Shown here one piece after another: positions 45,004-54,020 of a stretch of DNA of 64,000 nt. Under the pieces are notes generated by a model. It was not told the DNA's origin. It ran no database searches and saw only the letters and a list, made by a program, of their open reading frames with translations. Positions within the stretch are counted from its first letter, which is position 1, and each line of letters opens with the position of its first letter. Both the position numbers and the translations under genes were made by a program. Origin of the DNA: a virus; the IMG/VR virus record IMGVR_UViG_3300047373_000743, positions 1-64,000 of that record; one strand, given 5' to 3'.

Positions 45004-46050
45004 ATGGAAAATTCCGAAGAAAACCAAGAAGCCCAAGAAGAAACCCTTATTAAAGCAGGATTGCGTAAAGGGTATTTCACACTCGTTGAAGGGGTATACG
45101 ATCCTGGTATTTTGAAGGCAGTATTTTTAGCAGGTGGCCCTGGTGCAGGTAAATCAGCAGTTGTAGACACTGTTTTTAATACTACACCCGAAGTAAAGTC
45201 ATTAACATCATCGGGACTAAAAATTGTCAATAGTGATAGTTCATTTGAATACCTTCTAAAAAAAGCAGGACATAGTTTAGACTTGGGTTCACTTGACGAT
45301 GAAGTATTTCAGCAAATAACAAGTGATGATCCGAATTCAATTCGGTCACGTGCCAAAAACATTATGCTTAAACAATACGAGAATTACAAGGATGGTAGAT
45401 TGGGTGTAATTATTGATGGAACTGGTGATGATTATTCTAAGATTTCAAAGCAAAAGAAAGAGTTGGAAAAACTTGGTTATGATTGTTATATGGTATTTGT
45501 TAATACAACACTCGAAGTTGCACAACAACGAAATGCTTTCCGTGCAAGAAAACTTCCACGAAAAATTGTAGATACAATATGGAAAGATGTTCAAAAGAAT
45601 ATGGGAAAATTTCAAAGTTCCTTCAAGCAAAATTTCACGATTATAGATAACTCAGAAGATTTAAGAAGTAAAACAAAACCAGGTAAACTTGACCTCGCTC
45701 CATTTATATTGAAAGCAACTGCAAGATTCGTTGCAAAACCAATTCGCAATCCTATTGGTAAACAATGGATTACTTTGATGATGAAACACGATAAAATGAA
45801 CAAGAGTGGTGATAAAAGAAATCGTGTTAATGAAGAACTTGATATGATATCAATGGAAAGTGTGATTCTTCCTATGGATTTAGAACGACATTTAAGTCGT
45901 TCAATTCATGTTATCAACAAGTTCAAGTTAAATGAAAAAAGAAATTTGGCAGTGCTAACTAGGTTAATTGAAAGTCTCAATTTAAATAGAAATCAAATAA
46001 ACAAGTATTTTCATCAACTCAGAACTTTAAAATTTAGAGGAGAGAAATAG
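45004..46050 (+). CDS. P-loop kinase, zeta-toxin/polynucleotide-kinase-like
   Basis: The 348-residue protein has a Walker A motif at residues 44-51 (GGPGAGKS). NSDSSFEYLL follows, then a Walker-B-like VIIDGTG and the kinase-like region VFVNTTLEVAQQRNAFRARKLP with arginines that could form the lid. The layout fits P-loop kinases such as zeta toxins or nucleotide kinases; the substrate is not evident. An N-terminal stretch ends in TLVEG (residues 26-30), which resembles a gp21-type protease site. The protein may therefore enter the head, but this is inference. The next gene starts at a GTG overlapping the stop (TAGTG). Confidence 0.7.
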   Translation: MENSEENQEAQEETLIKAGLRKGYFTLVEGVYDPGILKAVFLAGGPGAGKSAVVDTVFNTTPEVKSLTSSGLKIVNSDSSFEYLLKKAGHSLDLGSLDDEVFQQITSDDPNSIRSRAKNIMLKQYENYKDGRLGVIIDGTGDDYSKISKQKKELEKLGYDCYMVFVNTTLEVAQQRNAFRARKLPRKIVDTIWKDVQKNMGKFQSSFKQNFTIIDNSEDLRSKTKPGKLDLAPFILKATARFVAKPIRNPIGKQWITLMMKHDKMNKSGDKRNRVNEELDMISMESVILPMDLERHLSRSIHVINKFKLNEKRNLAVLTRLIESLNLNRNQINKYFHQLRTLKFRGEK

Positions 46051-46400
46051 TGTTTGATAAACTTATAGATGAGCTTATTTCGGAAGATAAGTTGGGAGAA
46101 ACTTGGAAACTTGAAATGGCTCCGAATCATGCTCGGTATAGTTTTTCGTCGTCCAAATCCGGTAATGAAAATTGGGCAAAAAAACTTGCAAATAAATTAA
46201 CGCAAAAAGAAAAAGAAGATTTCAAATTCATAGGAATTTATAGTGAAGGTGATTCAACTGAAGGCCCTATTGTAGACGGCTATATATTTCATTGTACTGA
46301 AGAGTATTTGAATAAAGCACCTCATATGCATCGTGATAAACGCAAGGCCTGCAAACGACATCTTAAAACAGGTAAAGTAGAAGAATATCTTGAGGACTAA
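46050..46400 (+). CDS. Small conserved-type protein, unknown
   Basis: The 116-residue protein starts at GTG 46050, overlapping the kinase stop codon. It contains WKLEMAPNHARYSFSSSKSG, a stretch with IYSEGDSTEGPIVDGYIFHC, and a basic His-containing C-terminus (HMHRDKRKACKRH). The mixed basic and aromatic composition is compatible with nucleic-acid binding, but no family is recognised. It is flanked by kinase and ligase-type genes. Confidence 0.6.
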   Translation: MFDKLIDELISEDKLGETWKLEMAPNHARYSFSSSKSGNENWAKKLANKLTQKEKEDFKFIGIYSEGDSTEGPIVDGYIFHCTEEYLNKAPHMHRDKRKACKRHLKTGKVEEYLED

Positions 46401-46402
46401 TT

Positions 46403-46927
46403 ATGAGCATCAAAGAATACAAACGATACAAAGATGATCCATTTTGGATGAAGTCAAAATACGATGGAGTTTCTGGTGAACAAAGATTACCTGTTCAACG
46501 CAGACTGCGTAAAGGTGAAGTAAAATTTAAGAAGGGTGATGAAATACTTTATTATCCAAAAGGAAAAGTAATATTAGTAGGAAAAAAAGCAGAACAAGCA
46601 TATCGTGACTTTCAAGCAGCTGCTCAAGATGAAGATTTTTATATGTCCCAATACGAGGAGTCAAAAATGGAAAACACAAATGAAATTAAAATAACAAGTA
46701 AAGAGTATAAGAAGGCAATTGACTTTATGTCTGATATGCACTCTAGCATTTTGAAAGCAAAGGATAAAGTAATTAGATTTTTACAAAGAAAAGGATTTGA
46801 TGACATGGCAGACAAATTGTCCGGTATGTCGAGTGGTCAGTTTAATTCGTTTGTGGCAAGCAAGGTGCATGAGCAAAAACTTAGAAATCAAATTAGAACA
46901 ATCCTCACAGAGTTACTTAAAAAGTAA
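46403..46927 (+). CDS. Small protein upstream of the ligase-like gene, unknown
   Basis: The 174-residue protein starts YKRYKDDPFWMKSKYDG. Residues 30-65 look like a short beta domain (GEVKFKKGDEILYYPKGKVILV). The C-terminus ends in an amphipathic basic helix (KLRNQIRTILTELLKK), like those at the termini of several head-region proteins here. It may be two parts joined: an internal ATG near residue 89 (KMENTNEIKIT) could give a shorter product. The following gene starts directly after the stop. Confidence 0.6.
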   Translation: MSIKEYKRYKDDPFWMKSKYDGVSGEQRLPVQRRLRKGEVKFKKGDEILYYPKGKVILVGKKAEQAYRDFQAAAQDEDFYMSQYEESKMENTNEIKITSKEYKKAIDFMSDMHSSILKAKDKVIRFLQRKGFDDMADKLSGMSSGQFNSFVASKVHEQKLRNQIRTILTELLKK

Positions 46928-49480
46928 ATGAAAAAAGTCTCCACAGAGTTTTATGCAAACGATTTAACGGAGTTTATGTTGGATGACTTGTTACATGAAA
47001 AGTCCGATGTTAAAAAAGTAATCGGAATATATCCTGGTAGGTTTCAACCTGCCGGTCTTCATCACTATAAAACATACAAGTGGTTAGACAAACAATTTGA
47101 TGAAGCTTGGGTTGCAACAAGTGATAAAACTGATACAACAAAAAGTCCATTGAATTTTAAGGAAAAGAATATGATATGGAAAAAGCACAAAGTAAGAAAT
47201 GTGGTCAAGGTTAAAAATCCATATGTATGTGCCGAGTTGCTTGAAAATTATGATCCAGAAACTACTGCGGTTGTTTATATCTTTGGAGAAAAAGATGCAG
47301 GTAGATTGAAAACAAAAAAAGTTGACGGAACACCTGGATACTACCAATCATATAAAAAGAATAAAAATAATTTAGAACCATATAAAAATCACGGGTATTT
47401 TATTGTTGCTCCCCATGTAAGCATCAAGGTGCTTGGCAAAGAAGTAAACGGAACATATATACGCGAACTTCTCGGTAGTCCGAAATACACAGATTCACAA
47501 AGAGTAGAAGCATTTGAGGAGTTGTTTGGTTGGTATGATGAAAAAATTTATGTGTATTTGAAAAAGAAGTTTGCCACATTATTTGAAAATGAAGAAATCT
47601 TTGAGGGGTTTTTACACACATATCCTAAGTTTGAAGAACTTGTTGATTCGTTTCCACAACTGTTAAACGAAATAAGTTCAATATCTGCAATGGGTGCTTC
47701 ACTTGTAGATGATGGTCCAGCTGGATACTTTCCTGGAGATTCATATGAAACTCACACTAAAAATCGCGCCGAGCAACTTGGATATGAACTACTCGATTAT
47801 GTTGTCGGTAAATCTGAAAATACAAGAAACTCGGATTACAGACATTGGGGTGATTATGCCGGACCAGTACCCTCGGTTTCTTTTTATCCCGCGGGTGATA
47901 TTGATGTAGGAACTCCTACTAATCAAATTAATACGGAAAAGAGTCTCTCTGCACATGATCAATACACAAACTTCATTTCTAAAGTTGCAGAAACTGCGGG
48001 ATATAAGTTAGTAGACTTTGTAGGTTCGGAGAAGTCGATTAGAAAACAAGATAAACAAGGAGATGAAGAACTAACAGGTGGTCATACAATCGATGTAGAA
48101 AAAACAGAAGATGGAGAAAAAGAAATAGACACCGGAGTCGAGGGTCATTCGGTTAAAGAGTCGTGTGAGACGATACTCAATGAATATGCGGAATTATTGA
48201 TTGAAGGAGGAGCAGCTGGTCACATGAGTCATCCATTTGATGATAAAGATTTAACTTTTGCTGATTTAAAAGAAATGATTCGTAGGTCATTGGCAGGTGA
48301 ACTTAATGTTGAAAAGGAAGTTACTGAAAAACTTGATGGTCAAAATTTAATGTTTTCTTGGAAAGATGGCAAGTTGGTCTCGGCGAGAAATCAAGGTCAT
48401 TTAAAAAACGCAGGTGCAAATGCTCCAGATGTAACTGCGTTTGAAAACATTTTTGCGGATCGTCCTGAAAACATTCGTGATGCTTTCGTGAGTGCCGTCA
48501 AAGATTTAGAATCAGCAGTTTCAAAGTTATCTGATGCACAAAAAAATAAAGTGTTTAGGGAGGGTGAACGATTCATGAACATTGAGGTTATGACACCTGC
48601 AACACAGAATGTTATTCCTCAAAATGTAGATATGTTGGTATTTCATGGAACACAAGCATATGATTCCGCAGGAAAACCAGTTTCCGTAGATTCTGACGGA
48701 AACGATATAACAGGTGAATTAAAAGATTCTGCTCGTATGCTAAGTGGTATGCTTAAACAAATCAATGCAGATGTTCAAAGTCGTTATTCGTTGAATGCAC
48801 CAATTGTAGTGGAACTCCCTAAAAGTAAAACATTTGGAGATTCGTTTAAAAAATATTCTGCGATGCTTGACAAACTCAAAAAAGAATTTAAATTAAAAGA
48901 CAACGATAAAGTAATGAAGTATCACGATGCGTGGTGGAGAAATCTTTTGAATAAGCAACAAAGCAAATTAAAAGAAATATTTCCTGCAAAGGTATATGAA
49001 GCACTTATAGGTCGTTGGGCATATAACGATAAATCAAACAAAATTACAACGATTAGAATGGATTTATCAGAGCAACCAAAACTTCTTGCGTGGGTAAATA
49101 AATTTGAAAAAGAAGACATCGTAAAACAATTTGAAAAAAATATGTGGCCATTTCAATTCATCTTTTTGAAACTCGGAGCAGAGGTCTTGCAAAATGTTAA
49201 AGGATTTGTAGCAGCGGGTGGAAGTGATGATATAGCAAAAGCACTCGATGCACATACTAAAACTTTAAAAGCAAAAAAGATTAGTTCGGTAGAATCTCCT
49301 GAAAAGTTTAAAAAGGATATTGCCAAACTCTTCAAAAACCTTGATAGATTAACTGCGATTGGTGGAACAAAAGTCATCGCACCAAGTGAAGGTGTTGTAT
49401 TTCAATATAAAGGTGGAACATATAAACTAACAGGAACATTTGCTCCTATAAATCAAATTATGGGAATAATGAGGTTCTAA
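46928..49480 (+). CDS. Nucleotidyltransferase (NMNAT/cytidylyltransferase-like) fused to RNA/DNA-ligase-like domain
   Basis: The 850-residue protein combines two enzymes. Residues about 30-200 show a Rossmann-type nucleotidyltransferase (VIGIYPGRFQPAGLHHYKTY, with LHH in place of the HxGH motif; later YIFGEKDAGR and VNGTYIRELLG). Residues about 440-850 show the covalent nucleotidyltransferase motifs of RNA/DNA ligases: motif I K468-L-D-G, a motif-III-like FMNIEV, and motifs IV/V EGVVFQYKGGTYKLTG near the C-terminus. The region between (about 230-430) is a linker with acidic stretches. A role in NAD metabolism plus nucleic-acid repair, or in tRNA repair, is plausible. LLIEGGAAGH before the ligase domain resembles a phage protease site. 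Confidence 0.75.
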   Translation: MKKVSTEFYANDLTEFMLDDLLHEKSDVKKVIGIYPGRFQPAGLHHYKTYKWLDKQFDEAWVATSDKTDTTKSPLNFKEKNMIWKKHKVRNVVKVKNPYVCAELLENYDPETTAVVYIFGEKDAGRLKTKKVDGTPGYYQSYKKNKNNLEPYKNHGYFIVAPHVSIKVLGKEVNGTYIRELLGSPKYTDSQRVEAFEELFGWYDEKIYVYLKKKFATLFENEEIFEGFLHTYPKFEELVDSFPQLLNEISSISAMGASLVDDGPAGYFPGDSYETHTKNRAEQLGYELLDYVVGKSENTRNSDYRHWGDYAGPVPSVSFYPAGDIDVGTPTNQINTEKSLSAHDQYTNFISKVAETAGYKLVDFVGSEKSIRKQDKQGDEELTGGHTIDVEKTEDGEKEIDTGVEGHSVKESCETILNEYAELLIEGGAAGHMSHPFDDKDLTFADLKEMIRRSLAGELNVEKEVTEKLDGQNLMFSWKDGKLVSARNQGHLKNAGANAPDVTAFENIFADRPENIRDAFVSAVKDLESAVSKLSDAQKNKVFREGERFMNIEVMTPATQNVIPQNVDMLVFHGTQAYDSAGKPVSVDSDGNDITGELKDSARMLSGMLKQINADVQSRYSLNAPIVVELPKSKTFGDSFKKYSAMLDKLKKEFKLKDNDKVMKYHDAWWRNLLNKQQSKLKEIFPAKVYEALIGRWAYNDKSNKITTIRMDLSEQPKLLAWVNKFEKEDIVKQFEKNMWPFQFIFLKLGAEVLQNVKGFVAAGGSDDIAKALDAHTKTLKAKKISSVESPEKFKKDIAKLFKNLDRLTAIGGTKVIAPSEGVVFQYKGGTYKLTGTFAPINQIMGIMRF

Positions 49481-49481
49481 A

Positions 49482-50900
49482 ATGAACTTAGTAGAACGAA
49501 ACTTATCAAGAACTGCACGTAGAAAAATGGCACAACGTGCTAAAAAAACAGCAAAAAAACGTGCCATTAAACGAAAAGCAAGAGCAAAGCGGATGAAAAC
49601 TCGTGGTCAATTAACTTCGGCGGCAGAGAAGCTAGCAAAGAATATTTTAGTTAAGAAAATGACTGGTGGTAAAAAGTATGGTCAACTTTCTATCGGACAA
49701 AAAGAGATGGTTGATAAAAAGTTAGCAAAAAAACCAGGATTAATAAAAAAAGTAGCAAGAAAAGTTTTTCCAAAAATTAAAGCAAAAGAAAAAGATAGAA
49801 TCAAAAAAGCAAGAGCATCTGTAAACGAAACTTCAAATGAAAAGCACGGAGTATTTACGATGAATCGTGGAGATGGGGAATTTAAACTATCTGCCAAATA
49901 TGTTGATGGAAAACTGGTTCCGTATCGTTTCACCAAAGAATCATCCGCAAAAAAACATTCCGACAAAGTCGGTGGAAAGGTTTTTGAAACTCCAACCGGG
50001 GGAGTTTTTTATGTAGAGTTCACTAAGTTAGATGGACCTATAAATGAAAAGGCAACATCTAAATCCCAGCAAAGATTATTTGGAATGGTTCACGCATATA
50101 ACACTGGTGACTTAGAAAAATCGGATGTAGATGACTCCTTATATTCTAAAATTGAAAAAATCGCAAGTGGTATGTCTAAAAAAGATGCAAAGAAACTTGC
50201 TAAAACAGATCATACTGATTTACCGGAGAAAGCGTCTGTGAACGAAGATGTTGAATACAAAAACGCAAATGAAATAAAGAAACAATGGAAAAAGGAATAC
50301 CCAAATGATAAGTTTACTTTCAAAAAAATTCGTGCAAAAGGAAACGATTTTTTGATGGTATTATCTCCAAAGGGTGTTGAACTTGAAAAATATCAATTTG
50401 TACCAAAAACAGGATGGACTGAAATGAACGAAAACACAGATAATGAAGAAGATTTGAAAAGTTTGAAAAGTATGTTGGATATAGCACAATTACTTAGTGA
50501 TGAGAGTCCATATTTTAAGGGACGTGGTGGCAAGAAAGAATACATCAAGATGTTAGTCCATAAAATTAAAAAGTTGTCCGAGAGTCACGAACGATTTCTT
50601 GAAATAATTAAAGTACCAATTGAAATTGGTGATACGGTTCTTGGGGGAAAATTTAAAAACAAAAAGATTGTGGTAAAAAGTATAGGTAAAAACGAAAAGG
50701 GTGACATAACTATCAACAAAAAACCTTTACTAAAATTTCGTATAACTAAACAAACTGAAAGTAAATCTAAAAAGAAAACCCCATTTTCAAAACTAGATGC
50801 CTACAAGAAAGTGCGTAAGTCAACAATGCCCAAAAGTAGACCTATGAAAAGTAAAAAAGCATACGATAGAAAAGATTTTAAAAAGGGTAAGTATGATTAA
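49482..50900 (+). CDS. Basic N-terminal, DUF3008-containing protein
   Basis: The 472-residue protein begins with a very Lys/Arg-rich 100-residue segment (RKMAQRAKKTAKKRAIKRKA). Residues about 190-255 match the DUF3008 pattern (KATSKSQQRLFGMVHAY, IASGMSKKDAKKLAKTDHTDLPEK). The C-terminal end is again Lys-rich. DUF3008 domains are common in phage genomes, but their function is unknown. The basic ends suggest DNA contact, possibly as a head-internal protein. It starts 1 nt after the previous stop and overlaps the next gene by 8 bp. Confidence 0.7.
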   Translation: MNLVERNLSRTARRKMAQRAKKTAKKRAIKRKARAKRMKTRGQLTSAAEKLAKNILVKKMTGGKKYGQLSIGQKEMVDKKLAKKPGLIKKVARKVFPKIKAKEKDRIKKARASVNETSNEKHGVFTMNRGDGEFKLSAKYVDGKLVPYRFTKESSAKKHSDKVGGKVFETPTGGVFYVEFTKLDGPINEKATSKSQQRLFGMVHAYNTGDLEKSDVDDSLYSKIEKIASGMSKKDAKKLAKTDHTDLPEKASVNEDVEYKNANEIKKQWKKEYPNDKFTFKKIRAKGNDFLMVLSPKGVELEKYQFVPKTGWTEMNENTDNEEDLKSLKSMLDIAQLLSDESPYFKGRGGKKEYIKMLVHKIKKLSESHERFLEIIKVPIEIGDTVLGGKFKNKKIVVKSIGKNEKGDITINKKPLLKFRITKQTESKSKKKTPFSKLDAYKKVRKSTMPKSRPMKSKKAYDRKDFKKGKYD

Positions 50901-51249
50901 ACTCATGGATGCAGTTATCGGAACGGTGAGTGACAAAGTAACCATCTCTGTTCAAATCAATAAAACGAAACACGCAGGTGATCGTCAATCACGACATGAT
51001 CATACGCAAATATCCGAGAAGGATATAATGGATGTTGCTGATAAAGCAATACCTGCTATTTCAAAAGCATTGTTGTTTGATAGAATTGATGTGGGTGATT
51101 ATATCCATGTAAAAGATAAAAAAAGTGCATTAAATTTGATCGGAATCCTTCAAGAGAAGTCTTCGTACAATCTTATGTTTGTGGTGATGACTGTTATGGT
51201 AAAATCAAACTTTGTAGCAAAACAGGGAACATATACGATTGTTGTGTAG
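50893..51249 (+). CDS. Small conserved phage protein, unknown
   Basis: The 118-residue protein contains KTKHAGDRQSRHDHTQISEKDI, then ALLFDRIDVGDYIHVKD, and ends VVMTVMVKSNFVAKQGTYTIVV. The pattern (His/Arg cluster, helix, then two beta strands) recurs in small proteins of marine phages. It is reminiscent of RelE-type folds, but I cannot support a toxin assignment. It is cotranscribed between the DUF3008 gene and another small gene. Confidence 0.6.
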   Translation: MIKLMDAVIGTVSDKVTISVQINKTKHAGDRQSRHDHTQISEKDIMDVADKAIPAISKALLFDRIDVGDYIHVKDKKSALNLIGILQEKSSYNLMFVVMTVMVKSNFVAKQGTYTIVV

Positions 51250-51260
51250 GTAGGTGAAAC

Positions 51261-51662
51261 ATGATCAAGTTAAATGGTAACATTTATTTGGATGAGATGG
51301 AAATAGACCGAGTTGTAGGTGATACAGCAAGTCGATTCAGAACATCACATCGTGCAATTCTCCCACGTCAAATAACATACCTTGATCGTGAGTTCGTTGA
51401 AGCAATTAACGATGAAGCAAAAAACGCATCGTTATGTGCTTATTATCTGTATGGTTACGGAGAACAATACGCATCCGTTTGCAATATAATAAACGCAATT
51501 TCGGATAGATTCAGAAAAAAAGAAGAGTGTTGTAACAAGTTATATTTTATGCAATATGACTTAACAGACACCCAGCGGAAGAAGCATAGAACTCAATACG
51601 AAAACTTTTTAATAAATATTTTCCTTGAAGAGTGTATATTAAATTTTAAAAAGTTATCATAG
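51261..51662 (+). CDS. Small protein, unknown
   Basis: The 133-residue protein is helix-rich and contains SRFRTSHRAILPRQITYLDREFVEA, a Tyr-rich central segment (CAYYLYGYGEQYA) and two adjacent cysteines (EECCNKLYF). No family is recognised. A short gap of 11 nt with AGGTGA separates it from the gene before. Confidence 0.6.
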   Translation: MIKLNGNIYLDEMEIDRVVGDTASRFRTSHRAILPRQITYLDREFVEAINDEAKNASLCAYYLYGYGEQYASVCNIINAISDRFRKKEECCNKLYFMQYDLTDTQRKKHRTQYENFLINIFLEECILNFKKLS

Positions 51663-51665
51663 TAT

Positions 51666-51694
51666 TTGACAAATCATCAAAAAAATGGAATAAT
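51666..51694 (+). promoter_or_regulatory. Possible sigma70-like promoter
   Basis: TTGACA (51666-51671), a 17-nt spacer and AATAAT (51689-51694) are a good host-type match. The -10 ends 6 nt before the ATG at 51701, so the transcript would be nearly leaderless. Confidence 0.4.
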
Positions 51695-51700
51695 AAAGTT

Positions 51701-52327
51701 ATGGCTAAAATGGATAAAGAAGATTTAAAACACGTGATTAAACGTTCACGGAAGTTGTTCAAAGGAGAGGAAATACCCAAAGTACATGGTTATGAAGGAG
51801 AAGTTGAAGAACTTGTAATCCGTCAGCCGGGTGAAGTCTGGACAGATAAAGATGGAAAAGAATGGAAACAGGTCGGCACAAACACAAAAACAAGGACCGA
51901 AACGGTAATGGACAAAATTAGAAAGTTATCAAGATCAGCACCAAATTGTCCCAAAGAAGTTTGCACGTGTGATACCACTAAGTTTTTAGATAAAAGAATG
52001 GTAGCAATGAAAGGGTTGTGTTTTGATTGTGTACAGGAAAAAGAGCAGAAGTTAAAAGACGAAGGAAAATATGATGCGTATGAAAAAAAGACTATGCTTG
52101 AAAATGAGAAAAGTTTTTTACTAGATGCCAAGATTAAAATGGCAGAATCAAAGCATTACATTGAAAATGATCCTCAATTTTTAAACGAAGATGGTTCACT
52201 TGAACAGTGGAATATACCAGAAAAAGGTAAGTTGATGGAAGATTTAAACTCGGATATTAAAGAAGTCGAAGATAGAATTAGTGGAATTGAAAAAGAACTT
52301 GAAGAGTTTGTTGATATAAAATTTTAA
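51701..52327 (+). CDS. Zinc-ribbon-like protein upstream of the terminase
   Basis: The 208-residue protein has a Cys cluster at about residues 88-122 (CPKEVCTC ... GLCFDC) that could bind zinc. A C-terminal coiled-coil-like region follows (KLMEDLNSDIKEVEDRISGIEKELEE). In T4 the small terminase gp16 precedes gp17, and this gene holds that position. No gp16 sequence similarity is evident, and a terminator plus a new promoter-like motif separate the two genes. A small-terminase or packaging role is therefore only a possibility. Confidence 0.6.
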   Translation: MAKMDKEDLKHVIKRSRKLFKGEEIPKVHGYEGEVEELVIRQPGEVWTDKDGKEWKQVGTNTKTRTETVMDKIRKLSRSAPNCPKEVCTCDTTKFLDKRMVAMKGLCFDCVQEKEQKLKDEGKYDAYEKKTMLENEKSFLLDAKIKMAESKHYIENDPQFLNEDGSLEQWNIPEKGKLMEDLNSDIKEVEDRISGIEKELEEFVDIKF

Positions 52328-52355
52328 AAGTTTCAACGATACCTTGAAACTTTTT
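52326..52355 (+). terminator. Rho-independent terminator before the head module
   Basis: AAAAGTTTCAA (52326-52336) pairs with TTGAAACTTTT (52344-52354) around a 7-nt loop, an 11-bp stem followed by T residues. It begins directly at the stop codon of the zinc-ribbon-like gene. Confidence 0.85.
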
Positions 52356-52379
52356 ATATTATAGAAAATTAAATACATA

Positions 52380-52388
52380 TATATTTAT
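52380..52388 (+). promoter_or_regulatory. Late-promoter-like motif TATATTTAT, 5 nt from the terminase start
   Basis: This exact motif lies after the terminator and 5 nt before the ATG at 52394 (CCTTA in between). The terminase gene has no Shine-Dalgarno sequence in this arrangement. Confidence 0.5.
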
Positions 52389-52393
52389 CCTTA

Positions 52394-53995
52394 ATGGCAG
52401 ACGGACAGAAAGTGCCCTTAAGGGAAATAATAAAACAGGAATATACTGAGTGTTTGAAATCACCTTCGTACTTTATGAAAAAGTACTGCAAAATTCAACA
52501 TCCAACTCTTGGCACAATTCCGTTTGCTTTATACGATTTCCAGGATAAAACATTAGAAAGTTTTCGTGACGAACAATTCAATATAGTTCTCAAAGCTAGG
52601 CAAATGGGAATTTCTACATTAGTATCTGGATATGCGTTGTGGCTAATGACATTTTTCACAGACAAATCTATTTTATGTATTGCTATTAACCAAGAAACTG
52701 CAAAGAATGTTGTTACTAAGGTAACTCATATGTCTGAGAATTTACCAAGTTGGTTACGAAGTGAGAGTACTGAAAAAAATAAACTCAGTATGAAATTTAA
52801 AAACGGAAGCAGTATACGGGCTGCTCCTGCAACCGCAGATGCTTCTCGTTCGTCATCTTTGAGTTTACTTATTGTGGACGAGTGTGCGTTTATTCAGAAT
52901 ATGGAAGATATATGGACTGCATCACAATCAACGATTACAACAGGTGGTTGTTCTATTCTTCTTTCAACTCCAAACGGAATTGGTAACTTTTTCCACAAAA
53001 CCTGGGTCGGTTCAATGGACGGATCAAACGAATTTAATCCGATCAAACTTCATTGGAATTTACATCCAGACCGGGATCAAACGTGGAGAGATGCTCAAAC
53101 TAAACTACTTGGAGAAAAAGAAGCAGCTCAAGAGTGTGATTGTGATTTTATAAGCAGTGGTCGTTCTGTGGTAGATGCAACTTTAATTGAATGGTATAAA
53201 GAAACTTTAATACGAGACCCTATCGAAAAACGAGGAGCAAATAAAGAATACTGGATATGGGAATATCCAAATCATACCAAGGATTATGTAATAGCAGCTG
53301 ATGTTGCAAGGGGGGATGGACGAGACAAAAGTGCATTTCATGTATTTGATGTAGAAAATGTCCGACAAGTTGCTGAATTCAAAGGAGAAGTAGAAACTAA
53401 AGACTTTGGGAATCTCCTTGTTGCAGTTGCAAGTGAGTTTAATGGAGCATTGCTTGTGGTAGAAAATGCCAATATAGGATGGGCTGTACTTCAGCAAATT
53501 ATAGATAAAGGATATAATAATTTGTATTACACACAACGAGATTATCAGTATATAGATGAGTTTTCTCAACACACGAACAAACTTAGTCGTATGGAAAAAA
53601 ATCAAGTTCCTGGTTTCACTACCTCCATAAAAACCCGACCTTTGATTATAAGTAAAATGGAGAGTTATCTACGTGAAAAAGAAGTAGAAATATTATCCGA
53701 ACGAACTATGGAAGAGCTATTCACATTTGTGTGGAGTGGACAAAAAGCAGAAGCAATGCAAGGATACAACGATGACCTTGTTATGAGTTTGTGCATTGCA
53801 TTGTGGGTTCGTGACACGGCTCTGAGGTTTAGGTCAGAGAACATAGAAACACAAAAATCATTATTTGACTATATGGGAAGTACTACGAACATGGATGCGG
53901 GTGCAAACTATAGGAATTCAGGATTACAATCAAATCCATATGAAATGAAGAACCCACACGGTGGAACAGAAAATTTAGACTGGTTGCTTAAATAA
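52394..53995 (+). CDS. 17: Terminase large subunit, gp17-like
   Basis: The 533-residue protein has an N-terminal packaging ATPase with Walker A at residues 67-75 (KARQMGIST), Walker B D162-E163 (LLIVDECAF) and the coupling motif at 191-193 (LLSTPNGIG). The C-terminal RNase H-type nuclease has D303 (VIAADVARG), E357 (LLVVENAN) and D460/D461 (GYNDDLVMS) as the acidic triad. It cuts concatemeric DNA and pumps it into the prohead through the portal. T4 gp17 is 610 residues, so this form is slightly shorter. It opens the head module. In T4, sheath (18) and tube (19) genes follow; they are absent here. Confidence 0.96.
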   Translation: MADGQKVPLREIIKQEYTECLKSPSYFMKKYCKIQHPTLGTIPFALYDFQDKTLESFRDEQFNIVLKARQMGISTLVSGYALWLMTFFTDKSILCIAINQETAKNVVTKVTHMSENLPSWLRSESTEKNKLSMKFKNGSSIRAAPATADASRSSSLSLLIVDECAFIQNMEDIWTASQSTITTGGCSILLSTPNGIGNFFHKTWVGSMDGSNEFNPIKLHWNLHPDRDQTWRDAQTKLLGEKEAAQECDCDFISSGRSVVDATLIEWYKETLIRDPIEKRGANKEYWIWEYPNHTKDYVIAADVARGDGRDKSAFHVFDVENVRQVAEFKGEVETKDFGNLLVAVASEFNGALLVVENANIGWAVLQQIIDKGYNNLYYTQRDYQYIDEFSQHTNKLSRMEKNQVPGFTTSIKTRPLIISKMESYLREKEVEILSERTMEELFTFVWSGQKAEAMQGYNDDLVMSLCIALWVRDTALRFRSENIETQKSLFDYMGSTTNMDAGANYRNSGLQSNPYEMKNPHGGTENLDWLLK

Positions 53996-54020
53996 ACAAA
54001 AAACATTAGGAGACAATAAC

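Noticed and set aside
50893-51662. Toxin-antitoxin pair formed by the two small genes
   Set aside because: The faint RelE-like pattern of the first is not enough, the second shows no antitoxin features and both sit in a phage operon with unrelated genes.
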